20,039 nucleotides of DNA from Verrucomicrobiota bacterium (GTDB lineage Bacteria > Verrucomicrobiota > Verrucomicrobiia > Opitutales > Opitutaceae), in contig JAEZSJ010000012.1 in the NCBI GenBank assembly GCA_023443985.1, forward strand, positions 1 through 20,039, in the 5' to 3' direction. A program made the translations under genes and the position numbers. The notes under the pieces are model-generated. The model ran no database searches and was not told the origin of the DNA. It saw nothing but the letters and a program-made list of their open reading frames with translations. Shown one piece after another: positions 1-6,976 of this stretch (positions within the stretch are counted from its first letter, which is position 1; every line of letters starts with the position of its first letter).

Positions 1-1086
1 CGGCCCCTCGATGATGTGGAGCGGGCGCGGGTATTTGGCGGTGTTGGCGCGGGCCTCCTCGGTGTCGGCCTCGACGAAGGTGTCGATGCCCTTCACGAGC
101 GCGTGGGAGAGGCGCTGTTCGACGGGGAGCGAGCGCCAGGCGTCGGCGGCGGAAATCTGAGATTTGAGATCTGAGATTTGAGATTTGTCGCCGGCGGCGG
201 CGACAGCCGCGGCCTTGATTTCGTCGGCGAGGGCGACGAGGCGCTCGGTGGCGTCGGGGCGGCGGTTGAGGAGGACGTCCTCGATGTGGGTGAGGAGGTT
301 CGGCTCAATCTCCTCGTAGACGCCGAGCATGCCGGCGTTGACGATGGCCATATCGAGGCCAGCAGCGATGGCGTGGTAGAGAAAGGCGGCGTGCATCGCC
401 TCGCGCACGGGGTTGTTGCCGCGGAAGGAGAACGAGACGTTGGAGACGCCGCCGGAGGTCTTCGCGTGCGGGAGGGTGCGCTTGATGATCCGCACGGCCT
501 CGATGAAATCGACGGCGTAGTTGTTGTGCTCGTCGATGCCGGTGGCGACGGTGAGGACGTTGGGGTCGAAGATGATGTCCTCGGACGGGAAGCCGACCTG
601 GTCGACGAGGAGATGGTACGCGCGGGTGCAGATGCGGACCTTGTCGTCGCAGGAGGCGGCCTGGCCCTGCTCGTCGAACGCCATCACGACCGCGGCGGCG
701 CCGTAGCGGCGGAGCAGGCGCGCGCGGCGGAGGAACTCGGCCTCGCCCTCCTTGAGCGAGATTGAGTTAACGATGCCCTTTCCTTGGATACACTGGAGGC
801 CGGCCTCGAGCACGGACCACTTCGAGGAATCGAGCATGATCGGCACGCGCGCGATCTCGGGCTCGGCGGCGATCAAGTTGAGGAACTTCACCATCGTGGC
901 CTCGCCATCGACGAGGGCCTCGTCGACGTTGATGTCGATCACGGTCGCGCCGGCCTCCACCTGCTGGCGGGCGATGGCGAGAGCGGACTCCCAGTCGCCG
1001 GCCTTGATGGCCTTGGCGAACTTCGGGGAGCCGGTGATGTTGGTGCGCTCGCCGACGACGAGGAAACTGGAGGCGTTGCGGGACAT
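1..1086 (-). CDS. metH: Cobalamin-dependent methionine synthase, pterin-binding module onward (partial, C-terminus beyond window)
   Basis: The first 362 residues of a MetH piece that carries the methyltetrahydrofolate-binding module and the start of the cobalamin-binding Cap; the rest lies beyond base 1. Translating the reverse strand from the ATG at 1086 gives VGERTNITGS (residues 11-20), then IDINVDE, MLDSSKW, CIQGKGIVNSIS, VMAFDEQGQA, SGGVSNVSFSFRGN and IVNAG, all close to the pterin module of E. coli MetH. After the linker come SHALVKGI and EADTEEAR, the Cap domain opening. The DxHxxG cobalamin motif would be off the edge. The homocysteine module is missing from the N-terminus and is encoded separately at 3525-4604, so methionine synthesis would need both products to assemble. 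Residues 301-311 (KSQISDLKSQI) come from an AT-rich heptamer repeat at 152-186 in the loop between pterin and Cap domains. No clear Shine-Dalgarno precedes the start; cobD ends 108 bases upstream. Confidence 0.93.
   Translation of the reverse strand, partial: MSRNASSFLVVGERTNITGSPKFAKAIKAGDWESALAIARQQVEAGATVIDINVDEALVDGEATMVKFLNLIAAEPEIARVPIMLDSSKWSVLEAGLQCIQGKGIVNSISLKEGEAEFLRRARLLRRYGAAAVVMAFDEQGQAASCDDKVRICTRAYHLLVDQVGFPSEDIIFDPNVLTVATGIDEHNNYAVDFIEAVRIIKRTLPHAKTSGGVSNVSFSFRGNNPVREAMHAAFLYHAIAAGLDMAIVNAGMLGVYEEIEPNLLTHIEDVLLNRRPDATERLVALADEIKAAAVAAAGDKSQISDLKSQISAADAWRSLPVEQRLSHALVKGIDTFVEADTEEARANTAKYPRPLHIIEGP
152..186. repeat. Heptanucleotide tandem repeat inside metH
   Basis: Five consecutive 7-base units: GAAATCT, GAGATTT, GAGATCT, GAGATTT, GAGATTT. 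The block is AT-rich in a gene that is otherwise about 65-70 percent GC. It stays open in the metH frame and adds KSQISDLKSQI to the loop between the pterin-binding and Cap domains, where E. coli MetH has an unrelated short linker. Similar short repeats of period 7 or 9 lie between genes at 1094-1175 and 3430-3450. Confidence 0.85.
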
Positions 1087-1093
1087 GATGGGA

Positions 1094-1175
1094 AGGCGAG
1101 AAGTGAGAGGCTAGAGGCGAGAGGACGGAGCGGCAGTGGACGGTGGACGATCTGGACTGCGTGGACGAAGTGGAC
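1094..1175. repeat. Composite short tandem repeats between cobD and metH
   Basis: Two blocks lie side by side. At 1094-1121 there are four 7-base units (AGGCGAG, AAGTGAG, AGGCTAG, AGGCGAG). At 1136-1175 there are five copies of STGGAC, the last three spaced 9 bases apart; one frame would read as repeated Trp-Thr-x. This fills most of the 108-base gap in the operon. Neither block forms an obvious terminator, so read-through from cobD into the metH piece is possible. Confidence 0.75.
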
Positions 1176-1194
1176 GCGTGACGGACGGCGCGGA

Positions 1195-2208
1195 TCAGGT
1201 TCGGAAGTAGGCTATCGCGCCGAGGGCGGCGAAGGTCACGAGGGTCGAGAGAATGAGCAACATGGAGGAGCGGCGGATGTCGCGGGCATCGGCGCCGGGG
1301 GCGTCGGCGGGGTCGCCGAGCCAGAGGTCGCAGACTCTCACCCCGTTCTTGAAGAGCGGGCCGATCAAGCGGCGGCGCAGCGCACCTGCGATGGTGCATT
1401 CGGGCCAGCCGCTGTTTGGGCCGGGCACGAGGGCATGCTGCCTGCGGCCGATGCGCCAGGCGGTGCGACCGTCGAAGCCGGGCAGGAGCGAGGCGAGGCA
1501 AGAGAGCAGCAGCCAGCTCCAGCGCGCGGGGAGAAAGTTGGCGAGGTCGTCGGTGCGCGCGCCGCACCAGCCGAAGCGCAGGTAGCGGTCGGATTTGTAG
1601 CCGACCATGCTGTCCATCGTGCTCACGATCTTGAAGAGCACGCCCGCGAGCGGGCCGAAGCAGAGGAGGAAGGCGAGCGGCGAGAGCACCCCGTCGACGA
1701 GATTCTCGGCCATGCTCTCGACAGCACCGCGGCCGCAGGCGGCGAGGTCCATCTTGTCGGTGTCGCGGCCCACGAGCATGGAAACGTGGTGACGCGCCGC
1801 GGCGAGATCGCCGCGGGCGATGGCGCGGGCGATGCGTTCGCCGTGGGCGATGAGGTCGCGCAGGGCGAGGCAGGCCCAGCAGACGAGGCCCGCCGCGGCG
1901 TCGAACGCGTACGGGTGCAGCGCGTGCGCGGCGGCGAGAAACGCGAAGACCAGCGGCAGCACGGTGCCGGCGAGGAGGAGCAACAGCGCGATGCCGCCGG
2001 CGTAGCCGTTGGCGCCGAGGCGGAAGAGAAGACGTTCGTAGGCGAGCAGGAGGCGACCGAGCAGGCGGATCGGGTGGGCGGCGAAGATCGGGTCGCCGAT
2101 CAACGCATCGAGCGCGAGACCGAGCGCGGCCCAGAGGAAGAAACGCGGTTCGAGGAACCCGACGGAGGCATGGAGCGCGTCGGTGAGAGTGGCGGCGAGT
2201 GCGGACAT
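1195..2208 (-). CDS. cobD: Adenosylcobinamide-phosphate synthase CobD/CbiB
   Basis: A 337-residue integral membrane protein, normal length for the family, that joins adenosylcobyric acid to (R)-1-amino-2-propanol phosphate to give adenosylcobinamide phosphate. Family motifs visible are LDALIGDP..HPIRLLG (residues 33-51), SMLVGRDT (143-150), ESMAENLVDGVLSPL (164-178), STMDSMVGYKSDRY (196-209) and GWPECTIAGALRRRL further on. Hydrophobic segments lie near residues 23-40, 70-95, 102-120, 175-195 and at the C-terminus. The ATG at 2208 comes one base after the stop of the CbiZ gene (stop 2212-2210), so translation is probably coupled. CbiZ makes exactly the cobyric acid that this enzyme uses, which supports a salvage or remodelling role. 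The remaining nucleotide-loop assembly genes are not in the window. Confidence 0.95.
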   Translation of the reverse strand: MSALAATLTDALHASVGFLEPRFFLWAALGLALDALIGDPIFAAHPIRLLGRLLLAYERLLFRLGANGYAGGIALLLLLAGTVLPLVFAFLAAAHALHPYAFDAAAGLVCWACLALRDLIAHGERIARAIARGDLAAARHHVSMLVGRDTDKMDLAACGRGAVESMAENLVDGVLSPLAFLLCFGPLAGVLFKIVSTMDSMVGYKSDRYLRFGWCGARTDDLANFLPARWSWLLLSCLASLLPGFDGRTAWRIGRRQHALVPGPNSGWPECTIAGALRRRLIGPLFKNGVRVCDLWLGDPADAPGADARDIRRSSMLLILSTLVTFAALGAIAYFRT

Positions 2209-2209
2209 C

Positions 2210-3418
2210 TCAACGGCGCCACTTGGTCACCCAGCCGAGCGCGATGGCGCGGGTGACGAGTTCGACGGCGGCGGGCAGGAGCGATTCCGGCGCGACGGAC
2301 AGATCGACGGGCAGGGCGTCGACGAGCGCGGCGCGCAGCGTGGCGAAATCCTCGGGACGGGTGGCGAGGCCGGCGGCGAGGAGCGCGGCCTGGTTGATGA
2401 GCGCTTCGCGCGCGGTGGCGGGCGCGAGGGTGCCGGCGAGCGTGCGGTCGAGCACGGCGGCCAGCGCGTACGCGGCGGCGGCGGTCTGCGGTTCGTAGAT
2501 GACGGGGTTCCAGTTGTCCTTGAGAAGCTGGCACTGGGCGGCGTCGAGATGGCGGGCGAGCTGCGTCTTGAAGGTTTCCTCCTTCAGGCCGAAGCGGCCG
2601 AGGGCGTGGAAGATCGAGCGGGTGTAGCTGCGTTCGAGGCCGTTGCCCCAGCGGAGCGCCTCGAGGGTGGCGTCGCGCACGGCGCGGCCGATGAGCTCGC
2701 CGGCTTTCGTGTGTTTGCCGGTCCAGGTGCGCGCGGAGGGGCCGGCGGCGGGCGCGGCGATGGCGTACTGGTCGGTGCCGGTGCCGGTGGCGAGGCGCCA
2801 CGAGGAGAGGCTGCCGACGGCGAGCTCGAGGAGCGCGGAGGTCTTGGCCTCGGTCATCGTCATCGCGGCGCGGGCGAGTGCGGCGTCGCTGAGCGGGGCG
2901 GAGAGGAGGAGGAGGGTATTGATTGTGCCGCTGTGCGTACCGGGCTGCTTGGTGGCGGCGTCGGCGGGGACGGTGCGGACCCATTTGCCATCGGCCTCGT
3001 CGTAGCAGGCGGTGTCCCCGGCGCTGCCGGCGTTGCCGGTCACGCCGCCGGTGACGATCGCGGTGACGGAGAGTTCGCCGTGCGTGTGCGTGGCGATGCC
3101 GAGGTACTGCATCGCGGCGGCGGTGCCCATGACGGCGGTGGTCGCGGGCGCGAGGGCGAGCTCGTCGCAGACGCAGCGGTGGTAACCCTCGGGGCCGAGA
3201 CCGGTGATGTAGGCGAAACGCTCCTGGTGCTTCACCGGTTCGCAGCTCTGGTGGTTGACGAGGTGGCGCACATCGGTGCGCAGGCCGCCGTTGACCGTGC
3301 AGGTGCTGAGAACCTTGGCCTGCATCCGCAGTTCGGCGACGACATGGCGACCGCGGCGCGCGACGAGGGCGAAGGGCGAGTCGAAGACCGGCAGGGCGTG
3401 GGCGGGGGAGGCGGGCAT
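2210..3418 (-). CDS. cbiZ: Adenosylcobinamide amidohydrolase CbiZ, with C-terminal extension
   Basis: A 402-residue protein of the CbiZ family, which cleaves adenosylcobinamide to adenosylcobyric acid during corrinoid salvage. Recognisable motifs: STCTVNGGLR (residues 38-47), VTGGVTGNAG (122-131), THSGTINTLLLLS (161-173), TEAKTSALLEL (189-199), ATGTGTDQ (210-217) and TGKHTKAGELIGRAV (233-247). Archaeal and Rhodobacter CbiZ are, as I recall, only a little over 220 residues, so residues from about 290 to 402 form an extra, Ala-rich and probably helical segment that I do not recognise. The protein has no signal peptide and should be cytoplasmic. It is followed one base later by cobD. The start at 3418 has no clear ribosome binding site; the 106-base gap upstream contains a short heptamer repeat. 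The family call is strong; whether it remodels complete cobamides or only salvages precursors cannot be told from the sequence. Confidence 0.88.
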   Translation of the reverse strand: MPASPAHALPVFDSPFALVARRGRHVVAELRMQAKVLSTCTVNGGLRTDVRHLVNHQSCEPVKHQERFAYITGLGPEGYHRCVCDELALAPATTAVMGTAAAMQYLGIATHTHGELSVTAIVTGGVTGNAGSAGDTACYDEADGKWVRTVPADAATKQPGTHSGTINTLLLLSAPLSDAALARAAMTMTEAKTSALLELAVGSLSSWRLATGTGTDQYAIAAPAAGPSARTWTGKHTKAGELIGRAVRDATLEALRWGNGLERSYTRSIFHALGRFGLKEETFKTQLARHLDAAQCQLLKDNWNPVIYEPQTAAAAYALAAVLDRTLAGTLAPATAREALINQAALLAAGLATRPEDFATLRAALVDALPVDLSVAPESLLPAAVELVTRAIALGWVTKWRR

Positions 3419-3429
3419 TTTCGATGAGG

Positions 3430-3450
3430 GATTGCCGAATTGCGATTGGG
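3430..3450. repeat. Short heptamer repeat upstream of cbiZ
   Basis: Three adjoining 7-base units, GATTGCC, GAATTGC, GATTGGG, lie just 5-prime of the cbiZ start in the gap between it and the homocysteine module gene. The unit differs from those at 152-186 and 1094-1121 but has the same period and intergenic style. Confidence 0.55.
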
Positions 3451-3524
3451 CGGAGCGGAGGGAGCGATGCCCGTCAGTAGTTCGAATAGGTCCTCTGGGT
3501 TGTACGGGACTTATCGAAACTGTT

Positions 3525-4604
3525 TCACCCCACCACCAGCGGCTCGAGTCCGGAGAGGCGGAGGGCGGGCTCCAGGGCGGGAGTGCGGCGGGGGGCGAGA
3601 TCCTTCACTGCAGCGGCGAGGGCGGCGATGTGGTCGGGCGTGGTGCCGCAGCAGCCGCCGACGAGGTTGAGCCAGCCGCGGGCGGCGTAGTCGCGGAGGA
3701 CGGTGGCCATGTCGGCCGGCGTTTCGTCGTAGCCGCCGAAGGCGTTGGGCAGGCCGGCGTTCGGGTAGCAGGTGACGTGGCACTCGGCGAGGGCGGCGAG
3801 CTCCTCGAGGTACGGGCGCATGTCCTTCGCGCCGAGTGCGCAATTGAAGCCGACCGAGAACGGCCGCACGTGGCGCACGCTGTGGTAGAAGGCGGAGACC
3901 GTCTGGCCGGAGAGCGTGCGGCCGGAGGCGTCGGTGATGGTGACGCTGATCATCACCGGAACGCGGATACCGAGTTCGTCGAAGAGCGACTCGGTGGCGA
4001 AGAGCGCGGCCTTGGCGTTGAGGGTGTCGAAGATGGTTTCGATCAACAGGGCGTCGACGCCGGCGGTGAGGAGGGCGCGGATCTGCTCGGTGTAGGCGGC
4101 GACGACCTGCGGCCAGACGACGGCGCGGAACTCCGGGCGGTTGACGTCGGGGGAGAGGGAGAGCGTGCGGTTGAGCGGGCCCACGGCGCCGGCGACAAAG
4201 CAGCGGCGGCCGGGCGTGGCAGCCTCGGCGGCGCGCGCAGCGGAGCGGGCGCAGGCGACGGCGGCGGAGTTGATCTCCGCGGCGAGGTGCTCGGTCTTGT
4301 AGTCGGCCTGCGAGATGGCGGTGGCGTTGAAGGTGTTGGTCTCGACGAGGTCGGCGCCGGCGGCGAAGTAGCGCGCGTGGATCTGGGTGACGATGTCGGG
4401 ACGAGTGAGGCAGAGGAGGTCGTTGTTGCCCTTCAGATCGTGCGGGTGGCTGGCGAAACGCGGGCCACGGAAATCGGCCTCCTGCAGCTGGTAGGTCTGG
4501 ATCATCGAGCCCATGGCGCCGTCGAGGATGGCGATGCGGCCGGCGAAGAGCGCGGCGAGGGCGGCGGCGGAGTCGGTGGTGTAGACGTGAGGAGCGGCGG
4601 CCAT
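3525..4604 (-). CDS. metH: Homocysteine-binding (zinc) module of cobalamin-dependent methionine synthase, stand-alone
   Basis: A 359-residue homocysteine S-methyltransferase domain closely following the first module of E. coli MetH: ILDGAMGSMIQTYQL (near residues 26-40), DLKGNNDLL, ETNTFNATAISQADY, LIETIFDTLNAKAA, TITDASGRTLSGQT and YPNAGLPNAFGGYDE. The three zinc-ligand cysteines are present: Cys255 in GFNCALG and Cys318-Cys319 in GGCCGTTP. The protein stops right after RLSGLEPLVVG, the stretch that in one-piece MetH leads straight into the pterin module; the pterin module is encoded separately at 1-1086. It should therefore bind and activate homocysteine and work with that partner. A stand-alone BHMT/MmuM-type methyltransferase is less likely because similarity to the MetH module continues into the linker. 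First gene of the operon; a palindrome 48 bases upstream may control it. No strong Shine-Dalgarno is visible. Confidence 0.93.
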   Translation of the reverse strand: MAAAPHVYTTDSAAALAALFAGRIAILDGAMGSMIQTYQLQEADFRGPRFASHPHDLKGNNDLLCLTRPDIVTQIHARYFAAGADLVETNTFNATAISQADYKTEHLAAEINSAAVACARSAARAAEAATPGRRCFVAGAVGPLNRTLSLSPDVNRPEFRAVVWPQVVAAYTEQIRALLTAGVDALLIETIFDTLNAKAALFATESLFDELGIRVPVMISVTITDASGRTLSGQTVSAFYHSVRHVRPFSVGFNCALGAKDMRPYLEELAALAECHVTCYPNAGLPNAFGGYDETPADMATVLRDYAARGWLNLVGGCCGTTPDHIAALAAAVKDLAPRRTPALEPALRLSGLEPLVVG

Positions 4605-4651
4605 GGTGCGCGGAACATGAGGAGGAAGCTCCCCTGGTCAAAGCAAAACAT

Positions 4652-4675
4652 ATCAATGAAAGCGGATTCGTTGAT
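4652..4675. promoter_or_regulatory. Candidate operator palindrome upstream of the metH-cbiZ-cobD operon
   Basis: An interrupted inverted repeat with arms ATCAATGAA and TTCGTTGAT around a 6-base centre (AGCGGA); eight of nine arm positions pair. It lies in an AT-rich island 48 bases before the minus-strand start at 4604 and 90 bases before the divergent epimerase start at 4765. The size and dyad shape suit a dimeric repressor; regulators responding to S-adenosylmethionine or S-adenosylhomocysteine of the ArsR type are one possibility, but no regulator gene is in the window. Confidence 0.45.
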
Positions 4676-4764
4676 TCGTCCACAGCACCTCGGTGCGGCA
4701 ACGTCCGGCGTCGCACTTGCCATTGCCCGGCGCGGGTGTTCGCCTGTCCACCTTTGTCACAGCC

Positions 4765-6120
4765 ATGCGCCTCCCCTTCTTCGCCTTCCTGACGCTCGGT
4801 GTCGTGCCCTTCGGGGCCGCGAATCCTGCCTCCATCACTCCGGCCGAGCCGACGCCCCCCGCCGCGGTGCACTCGCCGGCGGGCCCGTCCCTCACGACGG
4901 CGCAACGGGAGGCGCTGCGCGAGCTGGCGCGGCGAGCCCAGGCGGAGCTGCGGGTGGAGATCCTGCCGTTCTGGCTGATGCACGCGCGCGATCGGGAGCG
5001 CGGCGGATTCTTCGGCAAGATCTCGAACGACCTGGAGGTGCGCGAGGGCGAGCCGCGGGGCTCGTTGCTGACCTCGCGCATCCTCTGGACCTTCTCGGCG
5101 GCGCAACAGCGGTATGGAACGTGGGACTACCGCGAGATGGCGCGCTGGGCCTTCGCCGACCTGCAACAACGTTTCTGGGACAACGAGCACGGCGGCGTGC
5201 TCTGGTCGACGCGGGCCAACGGCAAGCCGTTGGAGACGCGCAAGCAGGTCTACGCCCAGGCCTTTGCGATCTACGGCTGCGCCGAGTACCATCGCGCCAC
5301 CGGCGACGCCGCCGCGCTCGAGCGCGCCATCGAGCTCTACCGCCTGCTCGAGGCGCACGCCTACGACCGGGAGCAGGGCGGCTATTTCGAGGCCTTCGCC
5401 CGCGACTGGAAGCCGCTGCCGCCGGACGCGCGCAACCTCATCGGTGCGGACGAGCCGAAATCGCAGAACACGATGCTCCACGTGATGGAGGCGTACACGA
5501 ACCTCTACCGGGTCTGGCCCGACGATGGCCTGCGGCGCCGGTTGGCGGAGCTGGTCGACCAGATGATCACCCGCGTGCTCGATCCGCAGACCAAGCACCT
5601 GCACCTGTTCCTCGCCGCCGACTGGGCGCCGCGTTCGCGCGATGTCTCGTACGGCCATGACATCGAGTTCAGCTGGCTGGTGCTCGAGGCCGCCGAAGTG
5701 CTCGGTGACCGCGCGCTGGTGGAGCGACTGCAGCCGATCGCGCTCTCGATCGCACGCGTGACGCTCGGCGAAGGGGTGGCCCCCGATGGGGGACTCTACA
5801 ACGAGGGCGGCCCCACCGGGGTGACCGACCGCAGCAAACACTGGTGGCCGCAGGCGGAGGCGGTGGTGGGGTTTCTGAATGCGTACCAGGTTTCCGGCGA
5901 CGATTCCTTCCTGCGCGCCTCGCAGCGCACCTGGGATTTCATCGAGACGCGCATCGCCGACCGCGAGCACGGGGAGTGGTTCTGGGGCCGCGACGCCCGC
6001 GGGCGCGTGCTCGAACGCCAGCCGAAGGTCGGCCTGTGGAAATGCCCGTACCACAACGGCCGGGCCTGCTTGGAGCTGGTGGCGCGCGTCGAGAAGCTGT
6101 TGGGCGAGCCGGTGAAGTGA
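4765..6120 (+). CDS. Exported N-acylglucosamine 2-epimerase family protein, cellobiose/mannobiose 2-epimerase-like
   Basis: A 451-residue member of the AGE superfamily, an (alpha/alpha)6-barrel that epimerises C2 of a reducing-end sugar. Motifs include LPFWLMHARDRERGGFF, SRILWTFSAA, QVYAQAFAIYG, NTMLHVMEAY, SYGHDIEFSW, KHWWPQAEA and GLWKCPYHNGRACLE. His239, His298, Glu301, Trp361, Trp425 and His430 keep the spacing of the catalytic and stacking residues I recall for Rhodothermus cellobiose 2-epimerase (His200, His259, Glu262, Trp322, Trp385, His390), each shifted by about 39-40. This favours an oligosaccharide 2-epimerase over GlcNAc 2-epimerase. I chose the ATG at 4765 because it opens a signal peptide (MRLPFFAFLTLGVVPFGAA); an in-frame ATG at 4693 would bury it. 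Known cellobiose epimerases are mostly cytoplasmic, so export is unusual. It stands alone, convergent with the next gene, 25 bases apart. The true sugar substrate is not determined. Confidence 0.87.
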   Translation: MRLPFFAFLTLGVVPFGAANPASITPAEPTPPAAVHSPAGPSLTTAQREALRELARRAQAELRVEILPFWLMHARDRERGGFFGKISNDLEVREGEPRGSLLTSRILWTFSAAQQRYGTWDYREMARWAFADLQQRFWDNEHGGVLWSTRANGKPLETRKQVYAQAFAIYGCAEYHRATGDAAALERAIELYRLLEAHAYDREQGGYFEAFARDWKPLPPDARNLIGADEPKSQNTMLHVMEAYTNLYRVWPDDGLRRRLAELVDQMITRVLDPQTKHLHLFLAADWAPRSRDVSYGHDIEFSWLVLEAAEVLGDRALVERLQPIALSIARVTLGEGVAPDGGLYNEGGPTGVTDRSKHWWPQAEAVVGFLNAYQVSGDDSFLRASQRTWDFIETRIADREHGEWFWGRDARGRVLERQPKVGLWKCPYHNGRACLELVARVEKLLGEPVK

Positions 6121-6145
6121 ACCGGGCGCCCGCCGGCGGCGCGGC

Positions 6146-6811
6146 TCAGACGGGGCGCGACGGATCGAGCCGCGTGATCAGTTCGGGATACGCCTCCTGC
6201 GCGGGCGAGTCGGCGAGGTAGCGGCGAGCCTCCGCCCGGCGCCCCCGCGAGAGCAGGCCGGCGAAGACGTGGAGCTCGAACTGTCGGCGGAGCTCGGCGT
6301 GGGCCTCCAGCAGGTCGAAGCGGACGAGCAGGAAGAGGAGGGACTCGATCGTCGAGAACTGGTGGTCGGCCTGCTGGGCACGGAGCTGGAAACGGCTCTC
6401 CCCCGACATCGGCAGGCGCACGGTGCGGCCCCAGCCGGCGAGGTCGCGCAGGAGGTCGGACGCCTGTTTCCAACTCCCGTCGATCAGCAGGACCTGCGTC
6501 GTCTGCGGTGTGGCGTCGGCCGGGGGCAATTCGCCCTGCGGATGCAGGATCCAGAGCTCGCGGCCGGGGCGCACAATCCGGTCGCGCTCCAAGGCCCGTC
6601 CGCCGCCGCCGATGAACAGGCTGGTGTCCGGCAGCAGCCGTTTCACGAGGTGGCCGGTGCTGCTCGGGCGGTACTGCTCGCAGTAGTGCATGAGCACATC
6701 CACCGCCAGCGGGAGGGCGAGCGGCCGGTGCGCCGCGCAGATGCACCACCGCGGCGGCAGCCGACAGGCGGGACAACGGGGGCTGGGGCGGGCGACGACG
6801 GCGCGCGGCAT
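6146..6811 (-). CDS. DTW-domain tRNA-uridine aminocarboxypropyltransferase (TapT/YfiP family)
   Basis: A 221-residue protein of the DTW family, which uses S-adenosylmethionine to place a 3-amino-3-carboxypropyl group on a tRNA uridine (acp3U). A cysteine cluster with spacing Cys13-Cys16-Cys23-Cys25 opens the protein (CPACRLPPRWCICA) and probably binds a metal. The middle holds MHYCEQYRPSSTGHL, then LLIDGSW, where the family's D-x-T-W signature reads Asp111-Gly-Ser-Trp114. C-terminal segments ESRFQLR and FSTIESLLFLL also fit. I chose the ATG at 6811 because GGAGG lies four bases before it; the frame could be extended to 6925, but that adds residues with no family character. It diverges from the peptidase gene at 6977 and converges with the epimerase. 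Housekeeping tRNA modification; no functional tie to its neighbours is seen. Confidence 0.87.
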   Translation of the reverse strand: MPRAVVARPSPRCPACRLPPRWCICAAHRPLALPLAVDVLMHYCEQYRPSSTGHLVKRLLPDTSLFIGGGGRALERDRIVRPGRELWILHPQGELPPADATPQTTQVLLIDGSWKQASDLLRDLAGWGRTVRLPMSGESRFQLRAQQADHQFSTIESLLFLLVRFDLLEAHAELRRQFELHVFAGLLSRGRRAEARRYLADSPAQEAYPELITRLDPSRPV

Positions 6812-6976
6812 ACTGCCTCCATCGCGCGCGAGGCCGGCGGGCCGGTCAACGCCGGACTGCGACCGCCGAAAAGGTATCGTTGTGGCGGACGAACACGGCG
6901 GGAGACGGATGCATAGTCCGGGCACGAGCGTGCTTTGGAGCTGGTTTTTCCGCCGTTTCCCTTAACGTAGGCGCCC

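Noticed and set aside
784..2256. Long plus-strand open frame of 490 codons opposite metH, cobD and cbiZ
   Set aside because: GC-rich antisense artefact. Composition is Gly/Ala/Glu/Arg low-complexity, while the opposite strand encodes clear conserved proteins.
3255..6054. Very long frames on both strands (over 800 codons) across 3255-5660 and 3511-6054
   Set aside because: They overlap the homocysteine module and the epimerase in other frames; Arg/Pro/His-rich translations with no motifs.
6121..6145. GC-rich hairpin between the convergent epimerase and DTW genes
   Set aside because: A 5-base stem without a T tract on either strand; too weak to call a terminator.
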